64,000 nt of DNA from Pelomonas saccharophila_A (GCF_031458095.1 NZ_JAVDXU010000001.1:248001-312000); one strand, 5' to 3'; positions 18,484 to 26,667 are shown, numbered from the stretch's first letter. A program made the numbers and translations. Notes: a model not told the origin generated them from the letters alone.

Positions 18484-20504
18484 GGACACCGGTCATCATC
18501 GTCCTCGGCCCCACCGGCACGCGCTGGCTGTTCAAGGTCATCGTCGCCTCCGGACTGTTCGCTTGGGCCAGCGAGACCTGGCTCGGCGTCATCGAACCCA
18601 GCGACCGCATCGCCTATCCGCTCATCGTTTCGGCCTTCACGGCATTGGCCCTGCTCGTCTGGCGCCAGCCGCAGCGGCTGCGGCTGTGGCAGCGTACCGG
18701 CGTCACGCTGCTGGCCCTGTATTTCTCGCTGAGCATGCTGGTCTTCACGCTGCGCCCCGACCCCGGGCCCAGCGTCTACACCCTGGGCAGCTTCGCCCCC
18801 TGGGCCATGGGCGGCAGCCTGCTGCTGTTCACGACCTGGCGGGCCCGCGAGGCCCTGTTCATCTCGCTGGGCCTGCTCGTCCTCATGCTCGCGCCGCCGA
18901 CGCTGCTGCGCTTCTTCGGCACGCCGCCGCAATGGCTGCTGGAAGGCTGGCCACTGATCGCCAACCTGGGCCTGTGCCAGACCATGTTCTGCATCGCGCT
19001 GTGGGGGCTGTCGCGCCAGATCGGGCGCCTGACCCAGCTGGCCCCGGTCGCCGGCGGCATGGCCACGGCCGAGGACCTCATCAAGGCCCGCATGGCCGAG
19101 CTGGAACGCTCGCGCGCCGCCGCCGAAGCCGCCTCGCGCGCCAAGTCCGATTTCCTGGCCAATATCGGCCACGAGATCCGCACGCCGATGAATACCGTGC
19201 TCGGCCTGACCCGGCTGCTGCTGGAGGGCCGGCTGCACGCCGAGCAGCGCGGCCGCCTGACCGAGGTGGCCAGGGCGGGCGAATCCCTGGTCAAGCTCAT
19301 CGACGGCCTGCTGGACTACGCCGATCTGGACGCCGGCCGCATGCAGCTCGCCACCGAGCCGCTGCAGCTCGAGCAGTTGCTGGCCAGCGCCTTTGACGCC
19401 GTGCGGCCGGCGGCCCAGGCCAAGCAACTGGAGCTGATCTGCGACATCGCCTCGCCGGAGCTGCTGGGTACGGCCGGCGCGCGCCGCGGCGACGCCGTGC
19501 GCCTGACCCAGCTCATCACCGAGCTGCTCGTCAACGCCGTCAAGTTCACGCCGGCCGGCCAGGTCAAGCTCAGTGCCGCGGTCGACGCCGCCGGCGGCTG
19601 GGTGCTGCGCGTGCGCGACAGCGGCGTGGGCATGGCGCCCGAGCAACTCGCACGCCTGTTCACTCCCTTCGCCCAGGCGGAAGCCAGCGCGACGCGACGC
19701 TTTGGCGGCACGGGCCTGGGCCTGGCCATCTGCCGCGCCCTGGCCGAGCGCATGGGCGGCACGCTGACGGCGCGCAGCGCCCCGGGCCGGGGCAGCGAGT
19801 TCGAACTCAGCCTCCCGCCCGCGCCCTGCCCCGACCTGGCCCCGCCAGCGCCGCCGCCGGCGCGGCGCGTGCTGCTGGTGCAGGCCGCCCACAGCGGCGG
19901 CCACGAGACGCTGATCGCGCTGCTCAAGGCCCTGGCGCCGAGCAGCCGCGTCGACCTGCTGACTCAGGGCCGCCAGGCCCTGGCGCGCCTGGTTGCCATG
20001 CCGGCCAGCCAGCCCTATGACCTGCTGCTCATTGACTGGGTGCTGCCCGACATGGAGGGCAGCGAGCTGCTGGCCAGCCTGAAGGACAGTGGCCCGCCGC
20101 GCGCGCGCCGCACCGTGCTGCTGAGCGCCTTCGACACGCCGGTGCTGCGCGATCGCGCCCTGCGCCTGGGCGCCGAGGCCCTGTGCGCCAAACCCCTGCT
20201 GCCCCATATGCTGCGCCGCCTGCTGGACCTGGACCGCCCGCTGCCCGTCGACCTGCCGCTGGCCAATGTCAGCGATCCGACCGTGACAGGCGTCGACCCC
20301 AACACCCTGATCAGCGAGCTCGACACCCTGCTCGGCGAGGCCGACAGCAATGCGCTGACGCTGTACGAGCAGCATGAATCCGCCTTCATCGAGGCCCTGC
20401 CGGCACCGCAGGCCAAGGCCCTGGCCGGGGCGATGCAGCGCTTCGATTTCGACGAGGCCCAGGCCGCGCTGCGCGGCCAGACCAAGGACGCGAGCAAGCC
20501 ATGA
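18480..20504 (+). CDS. Membrane hybrid histidine kinase (multi-TM sensor, HK, degenerate REC)
   Basis: Reading starts at a TTG (18480) overlapping the previous stop, with AAGGA upstream. This gives 674 residues. About five membrane helices occupy residues 10-190, a 7TMR-like or MASE-like integral sensor I cannot name. HisKA follows with His231 (NIGHEIRTPMN), then HATPase with FGGTGLGLAICRAL, then a receiver that keeps Asp519 (LLLIDWVLPDMEG) and CAKPLLP but lacks the acidic Mg-binding pair (RVLLVQAAHSGG). There is no Hpt with a conserved His. The end matches the C-terminal module of the neighbouring kinases. It is coupled by ATGA to the HD-GYP regulator, the likely phosphoryl acceptor. Confidence 0.85.
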   Translation: MRTPVIIVLGPTGTRWLFKVIVASGLFAWASETWLGVIEPSDRIAYPLIVSAFTALALLVWRQPQRLRLWQRTGVTLLALYFSLSMLVFTLRPDPGPSVYTLGSFAPWAMGGSLLLFTTWRAREALFISLGLLVLMLAPPTLLRFFGTPPQWLLEGWPLIANLGLCQTMFCIALWGLSRQIGRLTQLAPVAGGMATAEDLIKARMAELERSRAAAEAASRAKSDFLANIGHEIRTPMNTVLGLTRLLLEGRLHAEQRGRLTEVARAGESLVKLIDGLLDYADLDAGRMQLATEPLQLEQLLASAFDAVRPAAQAKQLELICDIASPELLGTAGARRGDAVRLTQLITELLVNAVKFTPAGQVKLSAAVDAAGGWVLRVRDSGVGMAPEQLARLFTPFAQAEASATRRFGGTGLGLAICRALAERMGGTLTARSAPGRGSEFELSLPPAPCPDLAPPAPPPARRVLLVQAAHSGGHETLIALLKALAPSSRVDLLTQGRQALARLVAMPASQPYDLLLIDWVLPDMEGSELLASLKDSGPPRARRTVLLSAFDTPVLRDRALRLGAEALCAKPLLPHMLRRLLDLDRPLPVDLPLANVSDPTVTGVDPNTLISELDTLLGEADSNALTLYEQHESAFIEALPAPQAKALAGAMQRFDFDEAQAALRGQTKDASKP

Positions 20505-21604
20505 CGATGATGCCGCACGAGATCGCCAACCAGGCCACCGTCCTCGTCGTCGACGACACGCCGGCCAATCTGACGCTGCTGGCCCAGGTGCTCAAGCCCG
20601 ACTACCGCGTGCAGCTGGCCGTCAGCGGCGCCAAAGCGCTGGAGATCTGCCGCCGCCAGCCGCCGGACCTCATCGTGCTGGACGTCATGATGCCGGAGAT
20701 GGATGGCTACGAGGTCTGCCGCCAGCTGAAGACCGACCCGGCGACGCGCCGCGTGCCCGTCATCTTCCTGACCGCCCTGACGCGGCCCGAGGAAGAGAGC
20801 GCCGGCTTCGATGCCGGCGGTGCCGACTTCATCCACAAGCCCTTCAACCCGGCCACCGTGCTGGCCCGCGTGCGCACCCATCTGCAGCTCAAGCTGGCCG
20901 AAGACCATCTGCTGCGCCACAACGCCCAGCTGAGCGGCGAACTGGAGGCGCGCCAGCGCGAGGTCGAGCGGCTGCGCGATACCACCCTCTTCGTCATGGT
21001 GGGTCTGGCCGAGTTCCGCGATGCCGACACCGGCAACCACATCCAGCGCACCCAGGAATATGTGCGCACGCTGGCGCAGTGGATCGCCGCCCAGCCTGAC
21101 GGCCCCGTCGACCTGACGCCGCAAGCCATCGACGAACTTGCCAAGGCCGCGCCCCTGCACGACATCGGCAAGGTCGCCATCCCTGACGGCATCCTGCTCA
21201 AGCCCGGCAAGCTGTCGCCTGACGAATGGCAGGTCATGAAGACCCATGCCGAGCAGGGCGCGGACCTGCTGCAGCGCGCCATCGATCGCCTCGGCGACGA
21301 CGCCGGGCCGATGCTGACCTTCGGCAAGCAGATCGCCCGCCACCATCACGAGAAATGGGACGGCAGCGGCTACCCGGACGGTCTGGTGGGCGAGGCCATC
21401 CCGCTGTCGGCCCGGCTGATGGCCGTCGCCGACGTCTACGACGCGCTGATCAGCGTGCGGCCGTACAAAAAGGCCATGACTCATGACGAAGCCCTGGCCT
21501 TCATCCGCAGCGGCAGCGGCAGCCATTTCGATCCGCGCATCGTCGATGCGCTGAACGCCTGCCTGGACGAGGTGCGATGCATTGCCTCAAGGTGGGCCGA
21601 CTGA
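20501..21604 (+). CDS. Response regulator with HD-GYP cyclic-di-GMP phosphodiesterase domain
   Basis: This 367-residue RpfG-type protein has an intact receiver (Asp18-Asp19, Asp61 in LIVLDVMMPEMDG, KPF near 110). A coiled linker (LEARQREVERLRDTT) leads to an HD-GYP domain with HDIGK, HHHEKWDGSGYP and a downstream DVYDALISVRPYKKA segment. It should hydrolyse c-di-GMP when phosphorylated, affecting motility and biofilm. It is the only enzymatic output in the 9.8-21.6 kb signalling cluster. It is the last gene of the rightward operon and overlaps the upstream kinase by 4 bases. Three Met codons within the first four residues make the exact start uncertain by up to 9 bases. Confidence 0.95.
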   Translation: MTMMPHEIANQATVLVVDDTPANLTLLAQVLKPDYRVQLAVSGAKALEICRRQPPDLIVLDVMMPEMDGYEVCRQLKTDPATRRVPVIFLTALTRPEEESAGFDAGGADFIHKPFNPATVLARVRTHLQLKLAEDHLLRHNAQLSGELEARQREVERLRDTTLFVMVGLAEFRDADTGNHIQRTQEYVRTLAQWIAAQPDGPVDLTPQAIDELAKAAPLHDIGKVAIPDGILLKPGKLSPDEWQVMKTHAEQGADLLQRAIDRLGDDAGPMLTFGKQIARHHHEKWDGSGYPDGLVGEAIPLSARLMAVADVYDALISVRPYKKAMTHDEALAFIRSGSGSHFDPRIVDALNACLDEVRCIASRWAD

Positions 21605-21708
21605 TTAGGCTCGTTGCGCGTTGCCTCCAGATGTGACGATCGGCGCAGGCTGCCTCCTCTTGCGCAACAGCGGTTCACATGCAACGAGCCATTGATAATC
21701 GCGAGCCC

Positions 21709-22449
21709 ATGCAGTCCGGCCCCATCCTCAATATCTCCTGCTACCTCTTCGTCTCGCTGGCCGACACGGCGGCGCTGCGCGATTGGCTCCACGCGCGCGC
21801 CGGGGCCCTCGGCCTCAAGGGCACGGTGCTGATCGCCGAGGAAGGCATCAATCTCTTCCTGGCCGGCACGGCCGAGGCCGTGAACACCTGGGTGGGCGAG
21901 CTGCGTGCCGACCCGCGCTTCGCGGCGCTGACGCCCAAGGAAAGCTGGAGCGAAACCCAGCCTTTCCAGCGGCTCAAGGTCAAGGTCAAGCCGGAGATCA
22001 TCCGCATGAACCGGCCCACCGTGCGTCCCGACCAGGCCCCGCGCGCGCCGGCCCTGGCGCCGACGACGCTGGCGCGCTGGCTGGACCAGGGCCATGACGA
22101 CGCCGGCCGCGAGATCGTCATGCTGGACACCCGCAACGGCTTCGAGGTCGACTTCGGCGCCTTCGACGGCGCCATCGACTGGCGGCTGCACAAGTTCAGC
22201 GACTTCCCCGACGCTCTGGCCGCCCACCGCGAGGAGCTGGTCGGCAAGACGGTGGTCAGCTATTGCACCGGTGGCATCCGCTGCGAGAAGGCGGCCATGG
22301 TGCTGGAGGCCCAGGGCCTGACGGCCTGGCAGCTGGACGGCGGCATCCTGAAGTACTTCGAGGACACCGGCGGCAAGCACTATCACGGCGGCTGCTTCGT
22401 CTTCGATGAGCGCGAGGCGCTGGCGCCTGACCTGGAGCCGGTCAAGTGA
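21709..22449 (+). CDS. trhO: tRNA uridine(34) hydroxylase, rhodanese-like
   Basis: TrhO (YceA family) makes 5-hydroxyuridine at the tRNA wobble position. The 246-residue protein starts with the family N-terminal domain (ILNISCYLFVSLADTAALR ... GTVLIAEEGINLFLAG). Its rhodanese domain carries SYCTGGIRCEKA with the active-site Cys, and GGCFVFDER near the end. The start at 21709 fits homologues that begin just before this domain. An upstream in-frame ATG at 21679 would add ten unusual residues. The GTGA overlap with the hydrolase downstream suggests cotranscription. Bases 21605-21708 hold only its leader. Confidence 0.93.
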   Translation: MQSGPILNISCYLFVSLADTAALRDWLHARAGALGLKGTVLIAEEGINLFLAGTAEAVNTWVGELRADPRFAALTPKESWSETQPFQRLKVKVKPEIIRMNRPTVRPDQAPRAPALAPTTLARWLDQGHDDAGREIVMLDTRNGFEVDFGAFDGAIDWRLHKFSDFPDALAAHREELVGKTVVSYCTGGIRCEKAAMVLEAQGLTAWQLDGGILKYFEDTGGKHYHGGCFVFDEREALAPDLEPVK

Positions 22450-23522
22450 AGGGCAGGCTGGGCGAGTTTGCGCTCAAGGTCTTCGGCATCCTGCTGATGC
22501 TGGCGGCCCTGGGCTTCGCCGTCAGCAAGGCGCCCGACCGCTCGCTGGAAAGCCTGGTGCCGCGCTGGGCACCACCGCCGTCGGATTTCGTCGATCTCGA
22601 CGGCCTGCTCGTGCATTACCGCGACCAGGGCCCCAGCAGCGACCCGCTGCCCATCGTCCTCATCCACGGCACCAGCGCCAGCCTGCACACCTGGGAAGGC
22701 TGGGCGAGCGAACTGGCACGCACGAGGCGCGTCATCAGCTTCGACCTGCCCGGCTTCGGGCTGACCGGGCCGAACGCCGACAACGACTACAGCGACGCCC
22801 GCTATGTCGCCTTCGTGCGCCAGCTGCTGGCGCGGCTCGGCGTGGGGCGCGTCATCCTGGGCGGCAATTCGCTGGGCGGCGAAATCGCCTGGCAGGTGGC
22901 CCTGGCCGACCCGGCGCGCGTCGCCGGCCTCGTCCTGGTCGACGCCGCCGGCTTCGATTTCGAGCCCGAATCCCTGCCGCTGGGCTTTCGCATCGCCCGC
23001 ATCCCGGTGCTTCGCGAGCCCATGCGCTGGGTGCTGCCACGCCGCGCCATCGAGGACAGCGTGCTCGACGTCTATGGCGACAAGAGCCGCGTCACCGCCG
23101 CCCTGGTCGACCGCTACTACGAACTGGCGTTGCGCGAAGGCAACCGTGTCGCCTTGATGAGGCGCATGGACCAGCTTGCCCCCGGCCCCTACGGGCGCCT
23201 GCCCGAGATCAAGGTGCCCACTCTCATCCTCTGGGGCGAGCGCGACCGGCTGATCCCGCTGAAATGGGGTCGCGAGTTCGAAAAAGCCATCCCCGGCAGT
23301 CGATTGGTGGTTTTCCCGGACCTAGGCCATGTGCCTCAGGAGGAGGACCCGGCTGCTACCCTTGCGGCCTTGCGCGACTGGTTGCCGACGGTCCCCTCGT
23401 CCAAGGACTACCTTGGCCGGTCCCCCGAGGGGACGGCGATGCTTGCCGGATCAACCGGCAAGCCCATCGCCCCAGGCGGGCCGGCTAGGGAGCGGCCCGT
23501 CGCTCGGCCCGCAAGTCGCTGA
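22446..23522 (+). CDS. Alpha/beta hydrolase with N-terminal membrane anchor
   Basis: This 358-residue protein has a GTG start overlapping trhO by 4 bases. Residues 9-27 form a membrane anchor. The alpha/beta fold shows HGTSAS (oxyanion), FDLPGFGLTGP, nucleophile elbow GNSLGG (Ser142), the acid region WGERDRLIP and the catalytic His in LGHVPQEE. It resembles esterases and meta-cleavage-product hydrolases. The substrate cannot be told. Its last roughly 35 codons (from GRSPEGTAML to the stop) lie within the hairpin repeat at 23415, so its C-terminal tail and stop codon are repeat-derived; the domain proper ends at about residue 322. Confidence 0.9.
   Translation: MKGRLGEFALKVFGILLMLAALGFAVSKAPDRSLESLVPRWAPPPSDFVDLDGLLVHYRDQGPSSDPLPIVLIHGTSASLHTWEGWASELARTRRVISFDLPGFGLTGPNADNDYSDARYVAFVRQLLARLGVGRVILGGNSLGGEIAWQVALADPARVAGLVLVDAAGFDFEPESLPLGFRIARIPVLREPMRWVLPRRAIEDSVLDVYGDKSRVTAALVDRYYELALREGNRVALMRRMDQLAPGPYGRLPEIKVPTLILWGERDRLIPLKWGREFEKAIPGSRLVVFPDLGHVPQEEDPAATLAALRDWLPTVPSSKDYLGRSPEGTAMLAGSTGKPIAPGGPARERPVARPASR
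23415..23503 (+). repeat. Dispersed hairpin repeat, copy A
   Basis: The copy runs from GGTCCCCCGAGGGGAC through a long stem to CTAGGGAGCGGCCCG. The central stem GATG-CTTGCCGG / CCGGCAAG-CCCATC closes on an ATCAA loop and is 15 pairs long with a two-base bulge. It overlaps the hydrolase 3' end and sits just before the first arginine-type binding protein. The same architecture with compensatory base changes occurs at 25107 and 50782. Confidence 0.8.
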
Positions 23523-23540
23523 ATAAACGGAAGGTCTGAC

Positions 23541-24326
23541 ATGAAGAAGATTGCGCTGTTCACCGTGGCCTTGGCCGCATCGCTTGCCCAGGCCCAGGCC
23601 CCCGAATGGAAGAAGCTGCGCATCGGCGTCGAAGGCGCCTACCCGCCCTTCTCCGAGATCGGCCCCGATGGCAAGTTGAAGGGCTTCGAGATCGAGCTGG
23701 TGCAGGCCTATTGCGCCGAGATGAAGGCCCAGTGCACCCTGGTGCAGCAGGACTTCGACGGCCTCATCCCCGCCCTGCAGTCGCGCAAGGTCGACGCCAT
23801 CTTCGCCAGCGTCTCCATCACCGAGGAGCGCCAGAAGGTCATCGCCTTCTCCAAGCCCTACTACAACACCCCGGCCCGCCTCATCGCCAAGGCCGGCGTG
23901 AAGCTGGACCCCACGGCCGCAGGGCTGAAGGGCAAGAAGATCGGCGTGCAGCGCGGCACCACCCATGAGACCTATGCCGCCGCCAACTTCAAGCAAAGCG
24001 AGATCGTGCGCTACGGCAGCCAGGACCAGGTCTTCCTGGACCTGAAGAGCGGCCGCATCGACGCCACGCTGATGGACACGCCCGCCGGCGACTTCGGCTT
24101 CCTGAAGAAGCCCGAGGGCAAGGGCTTTGCCTTCTCCGGCCCGGCCATCCTGGACGACAAGGTCTTCGGCGTCGGCACCGGCGTGGGCATGCGCAAGGCC
24201 GACGAGGCGACGCTGGGCAAGAAGTTCAATGCCGCCATCGACGCCGTGCAGGCCAACGGCACTTTCAAGAAGCTGGCTGACAAATACTTCGACTACGACA
24301 TCGCGCCCCGCACCAAGCAGCCGTGA
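23541..24326 (+). CDS. aotJ: Basic amino-acid ABC transporter binding protein (arginine/ornithine type)
   Basis: The 261-residue periplasmic protein has a signal peptide (MKKIALFTVALAASLAQAQA) and a type II binding fold of the ArgT/HisJ/AotJ group. Diagnostic stretches are RIGVEGAYPPFSEIGPDGKLKGFEIEL, FDGLIPALQSRKVDAIFASVSITEERQKVIAFSKPYY and IGVQRGTTHETY. It delivers the ligand to the permease pair encoded downstream. Gene order binding protein, Q, M, O, P matches the Pseudomonas aotJQMOP operon, which supports arginine/ornithine uptake. It follows repeat copy A and is tandemly duplicated. The 10 bases before ATG contain GGAAGG. Confidence 0.9.
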   Translation: MKKIALFTVALAASLAQAQAPEWKKLRIGVEGAYPPFSEIGPDGKLKGFEIELVQAYCAEMKAQCTLVQQDFDGLIPALQSRKVDAIFASVSITEERQKVIAFSKPYYNTPARLIAKAGVKLDPTAAGLKGKKIGVQRGTTHETYAAANFKQSEIVRYGSQDQVFLDLKSGRIDATLMDTPAGDFGFLKKPEGKGFAFSGPAILDDKVFGVGTGVGMRKADEATLGKKFNAAIDAVQANGTFKKLADKYFDYDIAPRTKQP

Positions 24327-25105
24327 TGCGACGCCGCTCGGCCCTGGCAGCGACGACCCTGGCCTTCGCCGGCACGGCGATGGGCCAGGCCGCGCGCCTG
24401 CGCATCGGTTTCGCCGTCGGCTATGCGCCGTTCAGCGAGATCGGCACCGACGGCCAGCTCAAGGGCTTCGAGATCGACGTGGCCCAGGCCCTGAGCGCCA
24501 AGCTCGGGCAGGCCTACACGCCCGTCATCCTGGAGTTCGACGGCCTGATCCCGGCGCTGCAGTCCCGCAAGATCGACGCCATCATGGCCTCGATGTCGAT
24601 CACGCCGGAGCGCCAGCAGGTCATCGCCTTCTCCTCGCCCTACTACTTCTCGCCGGCCCGCATGGTCATGCGCGGCGACACGCGCACCGACGTCAGCCCG
24701 GCCGGCATGAAGGGCAAGCGCATCGGGGTGGAGCGCGGCACCATCCATGAGCGCTTCCTGGCCGAACAGTTCGGCGGCATCCAGCTGGTGCGTTATGCGA
24801 CCCAGGACCAGGCCTTCCTGGACCTGAAGTCCGGCCGCCTTGACGCCACCCTGGTGGACGCCGCCATCGCCCAGTTCGGCTTTCTCAACCATGCCGACGG
24901 GCGCGGCTTCGGCTTTGTCGGACCCGACTTCGCGCGCGACCAGCGCTACTACGGCAAGGGCATAGGGGTCGGCCTGCGCAAGGCCGAGGCGGCGACGCTG
25001 GGCCAGCGCGTCGACGAAGCCCTGGCCGCCTTGCGCAGCAACGGCACGCTCAAGACCCTCAACGACCGCTATTTCAGCTTCGATCTGGTGACTCCGCCCA
25101 AATGA
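24326..25105 (+). CDS. Second binding protein of the arginine-type ABC transporter (tandem paralogue)
   Basis: The 259-residue paralogue of the preceding gene starts at an ATG sharing its A with the upstream TGA. It has a Tat- or Sec-like signal (MRRRSALAATTLAFAGTAMG) and the same core (RIGFAVGYAPFSEIGTDGQLKGFEIDV, FDGLIPALQSRKIDAIMASMSITPERQQVIAF). Conserved spacing and order show a tandem duplication. Divergence in the hinge and C-terminal lobe (VDAAIAQFGFLNHADG against MDTPAGDFGFLKKPEG) suggests altered ligand preference for the same permease. A GTG one codon upstream (24323) is an alternative start. Confidence 0.9.
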   Translation: MRRRSALAATTLAFAGTAMGQAARLRIGFAVGYAPFSEIGTDGQLKGFEIDVAQALSAKLGQAYTPVILEFDGLIPALQSRKIDAIMASMSITPERQQVIAFSSPYYFSPARMVMRGDTRTDVSPAGMKGKRIGVERGTIHERFLAEQFGGIQLVRYATQDQAFLDLKSGRLDATLVDAAIAQFGFLNHADGRGFGFVGPDFARDQRYYGKGIGVGLRKAEAATLGQRVDEALAALRSNGTLKTLNDRYFSFDLVTPPK

Positions 25106-25106
25106 G

Positions 25107-25253
25107 ACTGCCCCTCGCCCAATCTCGCATCGCTGAACGCGAGCGAGCCCGGTCGGTCCCCCGAGGGGACTGCGATGCGTGCGGCATTGAGCCGCACGCA
25201 CATCGCCTGCGGGCCGGCTTGGGAGCGGCCCGGCGCCAGTCCGCGAATTAAAT
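25107..25253 (+). repeat. Dispersed hairpin repeat, copy B (fills the binding-protein/permease gap)
   Basis: This copy occupies most of the 184-base gap between the second binding protein and the first permease. It runs from CCCCTCGCCC through GGTCCCCCGAGGGGAC (25155) to CTTGGGAGCGGCCCGGCG. The central stem GCGTGCGGC / GCCGCACGC (25177-25185 with 25191-25199) is perfect around an ATTGA loop. As an internal hairpin in a transport operon it may stabilise or attenuate the message so that binding protein outnumbers permease, a role known for REP elements; here that is inference. Bases 25254-25289 lead into the permease without a strong Shine-Dalgarno. Confidence 0.82.
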
Positions 25254-25289
25254 TCCAGCGCGCATCGCGCTGCGCTATCGACAACTTAC

Positions 25290-25982
25290 ATGCTGCTGCA
25301 CGGATTCCTTCCCAGCCTGCTCGAAGGCTCCGCCGTCACCTTGGCGGTGGCCCTGTCCTCGCTGGCCATCGCGGCCCTGCTGGGCCTCATGGGCGCCCTG
25401 GCCAAGCTGTCGCGCTCGCGCGTGGCGCGCGGCGTGGCCGCCACCTACACGACGCTGATCCGCGGCGTGCCCGACCTGGTGCTGATGCTGCTCGTCTTCT
25501 ACGGCGGCCAGCTCGCCATCAATGCGGCGGCCCCCATGCTGGGCCATGAGGACTACATCGACATCGATCCCTTCTTCGCCGGCGTGCTGACCATCGGCTT
25601 CATCTTCGGCGCCTACCTGACCGAAGCCTTCCGCGGCGCCTTCCTGGCCGTGCCGCCGGGACAGCGCGAAGCGGGCCTCGCCTATGGCATGAGCCCGCGC
25701 CAGGTGCTGTGGCGCATCACCCTGCCGCAGATGCTGCGCCATGCCCTGCCGGGCATCTCCAACAACTGGCTGGTGCTGATCAAGAGCACCGCCATCGTGT
25801 CCGTCATCGGTCTGTCGGACCTGATGACGCGCGGCAAGCAAGCCGCGGGTACCACACGCGAGCCCTTCACCTTCTTCCTGGCCGTGGCCATCATCTACCT
25901 CGTCTTCACCAGCGTCTCCGAACTCGTCTTCGCCTGGGCGCAGAAGCGCCTGGCCATCGGTACCAAGCGGGGTCAGCTATGA
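25290..25982 (+). CDS. aotQ: Amino-acid ABC transporter permease, Q subunit
   Basis: The 230-residue inner-membrane permease of the HisQ/AotQ type has about five membrane helices, TLIRGVPDLVLMLLVFYGGQ at the start of the core, and an EAA loop (EAGLAYGMSPRQVLWRITLPQMLRHALPG) that docks to the ATPase. It forms a heterodimer with the gene immediately downstream, with which it overlaps by 4 bases (ATGA). Confidence 0.94.
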   Translation: MLLHGFLPSLLEGSAVTLAVALSSLAIAALLGLMGALAKLSRSRVARGVAATYTTLIRGVPDLVLMLLVFYGGQLAINAAAPMLGHEDYIDIDPFFAGVLTIGFIFGAYLTEAFRGAFLAVPPGQREAGLAYGMSPRQVLWRITLPQMLRHALPGISNNWLVLIKSTAIVSVIGLSDLMTRGKQAAGTTREPFTFFLAVAIIYLVFTSVSELVFAWAQKRLAIGTKRGQL

Positions 25983-26665
25983 ACTTCGACGCCGTTGCCG
26001 AGAACTTCCCGCTCTATCTCACCGGGCTCGTCACGTCGCTGCAACTGCTGCTGCTGTCGCTGCTGGGCGGCCTGGTGCTGGCCGTGCCGCTGGCCGTCGT
26101 GCGTACGGTCTTCCTGGGCTGGCCGTCGCGCCTGGTCTGGCTCTACACCTATGTGTTCCGTGGCACGCCCATGCTGGTGCAGCTCTTCCTCATCTACTAC
26201 GGTGCGGCCCAGTTCGAGATCGTGCGCGACAGCTGGGCCTGGCCCTGGCTGTCCTCGGCCACCTTCTGCGCCTGGCTGACCTTCACGCTGAACACGGCCG
26301 CCTACACGACCGAGATCATTGCCGGCAGCATCCGCGCCCTGCCGGCCGGCGAGGTCGAGGCCGCCAAGGCCCTGGGCATGAGCCGCGGCCTGATGCTGCG
26401 CCGCATCGTGCTGCCGGCCGCGCTGCGCCGCGCCCTTCCCGCCTATGGCAACGAGGCCATCTTCATGCTGCATGGCACCTCGCTGGCCAGCACGGTGACG
26501 CTGCTGGACGTGACCGGCGCCGCCCAGCAGGTCTATGCCAAGTACTACCTGCCCTTCGAAGCCTTCATCACCGCCGGCGCCTTCTACTTCGTGCTGACGC
26601 TCAGCCTGGTCGGGCTGTTCCGCTGGGCCGAGAACCGCTGGCTCAAGCCGATGATGTCCCGCTAG
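25979..26665 (+). CDS. aotM: Amino-acid ABC transporter permease, M subunit
   Basis: The 228-residue HisM/AotM-type permease has LYTYVFRGTPMLVQLFLIYYG and the EAA loop EVEAAKALGMSRGLMLRRIVLPAALRRALP. It pairs with the Q subunit to make the channel. The start at 25979 is fixed by the ATGA overlap and a conserved N-terminus (MNFDAVAENFPLYLTGLVTS). It is followed two bases later by the AotO-like gene. Confidence 0.94.
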   Translation: MNFDAVAENFPLYLTGLVTSLQLLLLSLLGGLVLAVPLAVVRTVFLGWPSRLVWLYTYVFRGTPMLVQLFLIYYGAAQFEIVRDSWAWPWLSSATFCAWLTFTLNTAAYTTEIIAGSIRALPAGEVEAAKALGMSRGLMLRRIVLPAALRRALPAYGNEAIFMLHGTSLASTVTLLDVTGAAQQVYAKYYLPFEAFITAGAFYFVLTLSLVGLFRWAENRWLKPMMSR

Positions 26666-26667
26666 CC

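Noticed and set aside
25107..25289. Short open frames inside the gap before aotQ
   Set aside because: They are readings of the hairpin repeat; similar peptides appear at the other copies only because the DNA is repeated.
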